A stretch of 64,000 nucleotides of DNA from Lactobacillus sp. Sy-1. Lineage in GTDB: Bacteria; Bacillota; Bacilli; Lactobacillales; Lactobacillaceae. Shown one piece after another: positions 32,901 to 38,900 of this stretch. The position numbers were made by a program, and so were the translations under genes. Where the stretch lies: NCBI RefSeq assembly GCF_019303535.1, contig NZ_JACCIU010000001.1, positions 372,001-436,000 of the forward strand, written 5' to 3'. Under the pieces are notes generated by a model, which saw only the letters and a program-made list of their open reading frames with translations, did no database searches and had not been told where the DNA came from. Each line of letters starts with the position of its first letter. The first letter of the stretch is position 1.

Positions 32901-35900
32901 GCTAATGCTGCCAGCCAAGCTAGTCAGTTATTCTCAGCAAACTCACAGAATAGTTCCATCGCTAGTGCTGCTTCCGCTGCCAACTCTGCTGCTAGTCAAG
33001 CAGTCACCGCAAGCCAAGCTGCTAGCGCTGCTCAGGATGCCTTCAAGAGTGCTAGTTCCGTTGCTGATCAACAAAACCAAGTTGCTCAAACGGCTAAGGA
33101 CTCAGCTAGCTACTACGCTTCATTAGCCCAATCAGCTGCTGACGACCACGACCCAGCTACTGCTGATTACCTCACTAGCCAAGCAGTAATTCAGGCCCAA
33201 TCTGCGGCTAGTGCTTCCGATGCCGTTAAGTCTGCACGAGCTGATGCTGAAAAGGCTGCGCAATCTGCTACTGACGCATCCAACGCTGCGAGTGCTGCAA
33301 ATGATGCTGCTGAAAAGGCCCTTCAATCTGCCCAGGACGTGGTTAATACTACTGGTGATTTAAATAGTTCTGTTAATAGTAATGTTGATCGGGCAAATGC
33401 TGCTGTGAACGATGCGGGAGCTGCTGCTTCTGGTGCTAACCGTGACTACAGCGGGACTGCTACTGAAAGTAATCATGCCAGTTCTTCCGCTTCCTTGGCA
33501 GCTAGTGCATCTGTAAATGCTGATAGTGCATCTGCAACCACTAGCTCAGCACTTAACACTGTAAATTCAATTGCTGATAAACACGCATCTGTTTCTGGAA
33601 TGAGTAAGGCGGTTAGCGATGCAAACGTTGCTAATTCAATCGCTAGCTCAGCACAAGTGGTTGCTAGTTCTGCCAACTCAGCTGCTCAATCAGAATTAGC
33701 GAAGGCCAGTCAAGCTGCTTCAAATGCGAATGTTGCTAAGTCTGCTGCAGAAAGTTACGCAGTTACAAACTCTGCCAATGCGTTCCTTGCAAATAGTTTT
33801 GCAAAAGAAGGTAACGTTTTAAGTGCTACTGCTTACAGTTTAGCTGCTAGTCAGGCTGCTGATTCTATTGCATCTCAAGCATCGATTGCAAAGGCTAATA
33901 GTCAGGCTGCTTCAGCTGCGAGTGCTGCCGCAGAAAGCTATGCTAAGAATGCAGTTGATGCTGCTTCTGTAGCCGCTAGTGCTGCGGTTACGGCTAACAA
34001 CGCTGTTTCAGATGCTCAACTCCTTGCTGATGGCTTCAACGCTGGCTCTAATGCCCAGCGGGCTTCCGAAGCAGCTGAGAATGCATCTAAAGCTGCTAGT
34101 TCCGCTGCAAATGATAGTCAAGCAATCACAAATGCTTCTTCAGCAATTAACACCGCTTCTACTGCTACTGATGCTAGCAAACAAAGTGCTGAAGCTGCTG
34201 CTTCATCTACTGCTCAATTACTATCTGCGCACCCACAAAACAGCTCTGTTGCGAGTGTTGTAAGTGCTGCTAACCAAGCTGTTAACAGTGCGAGTGCTGC
34301 AACTCAGGCTGCGAGTGCTGCAGTGGTTGCTGCTTCATCCGCAAGTGTAGTTGCTGACCAAGAAACTAAGGTTGCCAACTCTGCTCGCGATGCGGCTAGT
34401 TCTTATGCAGCATTAGCTTCATCTGCTGCTGGTAACTTTGATCCAGAAACGGCTAGTGTTGCAACTAGTAATGCAATCGCAATGGAATCTGCTGCGAACT
34501 CCGCTTCAATTGCGGTAAGTTCAGCTCGGGCTGATGCCGAAAAGGCATTACAAAGTGCAAATGACGCTTCTGCCGCTGCTTCTGCCGCTAACTCTGCAGC
34601 AAGCGCAGCATTGGACAGTGCCAATTCAGCCGCTAGCCATGCTGGTGGAACCAACACTAGTGTTGCTAGTGACTCTGCACGGGCAAGTGTTGCTGCAAAC
34701 GATGCGAGTGTTGCTGCCTCCGGTGCTAACCGTGATTACAGCGGAACTGCATCAGAAAGTAACCATACTAGTTCATCAGCTTCGCTTGCAAGTAGTGCTG
34801 CTACAACCACTGCGAGTGCTGCAGTGGTTACTAGTTCTGCTAACTCCGTTGCAAACTCAATTGCTACTAAGCATTCTGGAGTTTCAGGGATGAGTGAAGC
34901 ATTGAGTAACGCTAGTGCTGCAAATTCAATTGCTCAGTCAGCTAACTCAGTGGCCAGTGCTGCTAATTCTTCCGCTCAAGGTGAATTAACGAAGGCTAGC
35001 CAAGCTGCAAGTACCGCTAATTCAGCGCGGGATGCAGCAAGTAGCTTTGCGAAGGTGAATGCTGATAACGCATCCCTTGCAAATAGTTACACTGCTCAAG
35101 GAAACACGTTGAGTGCTACTGCCCACAGCCTAGCGGCTAGTCAGGCTGCTGATTCAGCTCAGGCACAAGCAGATATTGCTAAGAACAATAGTCAAATTGC
35201 TTCTTCAGCCAGCCAAGCTGCTGAAGGATATGCAAACCTAGCGAACGATGCTTCAACAATGGCTACCAGTGCTGTTGACCGTGCTAAGTCCGCAGCCGAT
35301 GAGGCACAATTACTTGCTGATGGCTTCAATGCCGGGTCAAGTGCAATTTTAGCTTCATCTGCTGCTGAACGGGCTAAGCAGTCTGCCAGCGCTGCTGGCA
35401 ATGACAGCCAAGCAATTGGTAGTGATTCAGTTGCGATTGATGCAGCCTCTAACGTTGCTTCCAATAACGCCCAGAGCGTGGCAAGTGCCTCATCATCAGT
35501 GGATCAATTGCTCTCTGCAAATCCACAAAACAAGACGATTAGCAGCGCTGCTAGTGTTGCTAAGTCAGCGGCTAGTGCTGCTAACTCTGCTAGTCAAGCT
35601 GCCAGTGAAGCTGCAGCTGTAGCATCATCCGCAAGTGTAGTTGCTGAAGATCAAACGAAGGTGGCTAATGATGCGCGGGATGCTGCTAGTTCATACGCAG
35701 CAACTGCTTCATCGGCTGCTAAGAACTTCGATCCAGAAACCGCGAGCGTAGCTACTAGCCTTGCAATTGATAAGGCAAATGAAGCTGCTGCTGCTTCTGT
35801 TGCAGTTAGTTCCGCCCGGAGTGCTGCTGAGCAAGCCCTTCAAAAGGCAAGTGAAGCATCATCTGCCGCTGCTGCTGCTTCTGAAGCTGCTAACGCTGCA

Positions 35901-38900
35901 TTGGATAGTGCTAACTCCGCTGCAGGACACGCTGGAACGATCACTAGCAGCGTTGCAAGCGACTTTGCACGGGCAAGTACCGCTGCAAATGACGCTAGTG
36001 CTGCTGCTTCGGGAGCTAACCGTGATTACAGTGGTAATGCTAACGTTTCCAACCACGCTAGTTCTTCTGCTTCGCTAGCTAATAGTGCTGCTACCACTAC
36101 TTCAAGTGCCATGGCTGTAACTAGTTCTGCTAACGATGCAGTTAACTCAATTGCTACGAAGCATCCTAATGTCTCAGGAATGGACCAAGCGGTTCTGGAC
36201 GCTTCTGCCGCATTATCAACTGCTAGTTCCGCTAACTTTGTTGCCACTGACGCTAACAGTGCTGCTCAAGGTGAGTTAGCTAAGGCGAGTCAAGCGGCTA
36301 GTGCTGCGAACTCCGCTCGGGATGCTGCAAGTAGTTTTGCAAAGGTGAATGCCGATAACGCTTCACTTGCCAATAGCTATGCTGCCCAAGGTGATACTGC
36401 GAGTGCAACTGCGCACAGCTTGGCTGCGAGTCAAGCCGCTAACTTTGTTGCTGATCAGGCTGCAATTGCGAAAGCTAATAGTCAAGCTGCCTCAACTGCT
36501 AGTTCTGCCGCAGCTAGTTACGCTGTGATTGCTTCTAACGCTGCTTCTGTTGCAGCTAGTGCCACTGATAAGGCTAAGTCCGCGGTGGGTGATGCTCAAC
36601 TCCTTGCTGATGGTTTCAACGCTGGTTCTAGCGCATCGTTAGCTTCTGATGCTGCTGAACGAGCTAAGCAATCTGCAAGTGCTGCTGGTAGTGATAGTCA
36701 AGCAATTACTAGTTCTGCTAGTGCAATTAATTCAGCAGTTAGTGCTGTTAAGAGCAATGCACAAAGTGCTACTAGTACTGCAAGTGCTGCTGCACAAATT
36801 CTATCAGCACATCCACAAAACCAATCTGTTTTAAGTGCGGTTAGTGTTGCTAACTCAGCCGTTAGTCAAGCTAATTCAGCTACTCAGGCCGCAAGTGCTG
36901 CTGCTTCAGTAGCATCATCAGCTAGCGTAATTGCTGACCAACAAACAAAGGTTGCAAATGACGCGCGGGATGCTGCTAGTTCATACGCTGATGCCGCTGC
37001 CGCTGCTGCTAAGAACTTTGATCCAGAAACAGCTAGTGTTGCCGCTAGCCTTGCAGTTGTAAAGGCGAATGAAGCTGATTCTGCTTCATCCGCAGTTAGT
37101 GCTGCTCGGAACCTAGTTACCCAAGCTTCTCAAGCTGCTAGTTTAGCTAATAGTGCTGCTCAATCAGCTAATGATGCTGCTCAATCAGCATTGCAAAGTG
37201 CTTCATCTGCTGCCAGTGCCGCTTCAGACAATAATAAGTCGGTTGCTAGTGACGTTTCCGTTGCTTCAACCGCTGCGAACGATGCGAGTGCTGCTGCTTC
37301 CGGTGCTAATCGGGACTACAGTGGAAATGCTAGCGTTTCTAACCATGCTAGTTCCTCCGCTTCATTAGCTAATAGCGCTGCCAAAACTGCTAATAGTATT
37401 GCACAAACTGCTAATAGTAGTGCTGCCACTGCTAATTCAATTGCTAACAACAATGCTTCCGTACCTGGCATGAGTGCTGCTCAATCAGCTGCCAACTCTG
37501 CATTGGCAGTGGTTAGTTCTGCTAATGCAGTTGCTACTAGCGCTAATAGTGCTGCCCAAGGTGAATTAGCAAAGGCGAGTCAAGCGGCTAGTGCTGCTAA
37601 CTCTGCCGCCAGTGCTGCAAGTAGTTTTGCAAAGGTGAACGCTGATAACGCTTCGCTTGCCAATAGCTACGCTGCACTAGGGGATACGACTAATGCTACG
37701 AAGTACAGTCAAGTCGCTAGTCAAGCTGCTTCTGCTGCTGCTGGGCAAGCATCTGTTGCACGGCAAAACAGTCAGGCTGCTTCTGCTGCAAGTCAGGCTG
37801 CCGCTAGTTATGCTGCAACGGGTGTCTCTGCAATTGCGTTAACGTCATCTGCAGCAGCACAAGTTGCCTCTGCTACTATTCAAGTTGCTGTAATTGCCAG
37901 CGCTAATAGTGGGGCACAATCATTAGCATCTGCTAATCAAGCCGTTAGTGCTTACAGTAGTCAAGTTAGTGCAATGAGCTCAGCAGTTGGGCAGTCATTA
38001 GTGAGTGCTTATAACTATGGATCAGTAGCTCAATCAGCTGCGAACCAAGTTAATTCTGATCACTCGATGGTTGTTTCCGCAATTGCTAAGTTGAACTCTT
38101 ATCAATCAGCAAACGCATCAAATGCTCAAATTAACAGTTTAACTAGCGCTGCCAATAGTGCTAACGTAATTGTAAATTCAGCCAGCGTAGTTGCTAATAG
38201 TGCTGCGAGTCAAGCCGTTGCTTACACTAGTCAAGCAGCTAGTGCTGCCAGTGCACTATCAAATGCTAACGGAGTTATATCTACGGCTCGTTCAAACGCA
38301 AGCAGTGCCTACGCGGCAGCTTCTAGTGCTTACGCAGCTGGTAGTTACGCATTGGGTGATAGCTACGTTAACACGTTCCGTGGTTACGCTAGTGTTGCTG
38401 CTAGTGCCAACTACGATGCTTCAGTAGCGTACAGCAAGTTCAATTATGCTACTTCAGTTGCAAGTAGTGCTGCTAGCGTTGCCGTTAGTGCTGCTAACAC
38501 AGTTCGTTATGAACTTAACTTGGTTACTTCTGCTGCTTCATCAGCAACCCAATTACTTTCTGCTAGTCAGTCATCGTCTGCATCATCAGCTAGTTCCTCA
38601 GCTGCTTCATCAGCAACTTCTTCAGCAAGTTCATCAGCAAACTCATCTGCATCTGCTGCCAATAGCAGTGCTGCTGACGATAACTTCTTGAAGGGAATTA
38701 GTGATGCTAAGAGTAACACTAATAATTCAGCTCTTGCTTCTGATAGTGCATACGTTGCTGGACGAACTGGTTACCTATCTGGTAGTAAGGCTGGTTATAA
38801 TGGTAAGAAACCAGCATCATTAGCAAGCAATGCTACTCAATATGAAAGAGCATATGCTTCCGGAGCTAGTGCTGGTTACGTTAAGTACGAGAAACAAGTT

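Noticed and set aside
17700-38700. Phage tape-measure protein or mucin-like disordered region
   Set aside because: A signal peptide, beta-helix head and DUF5776-like C-terminus mark a surface protein, no phage genes are near, and the phased modules argue against plain disorder.
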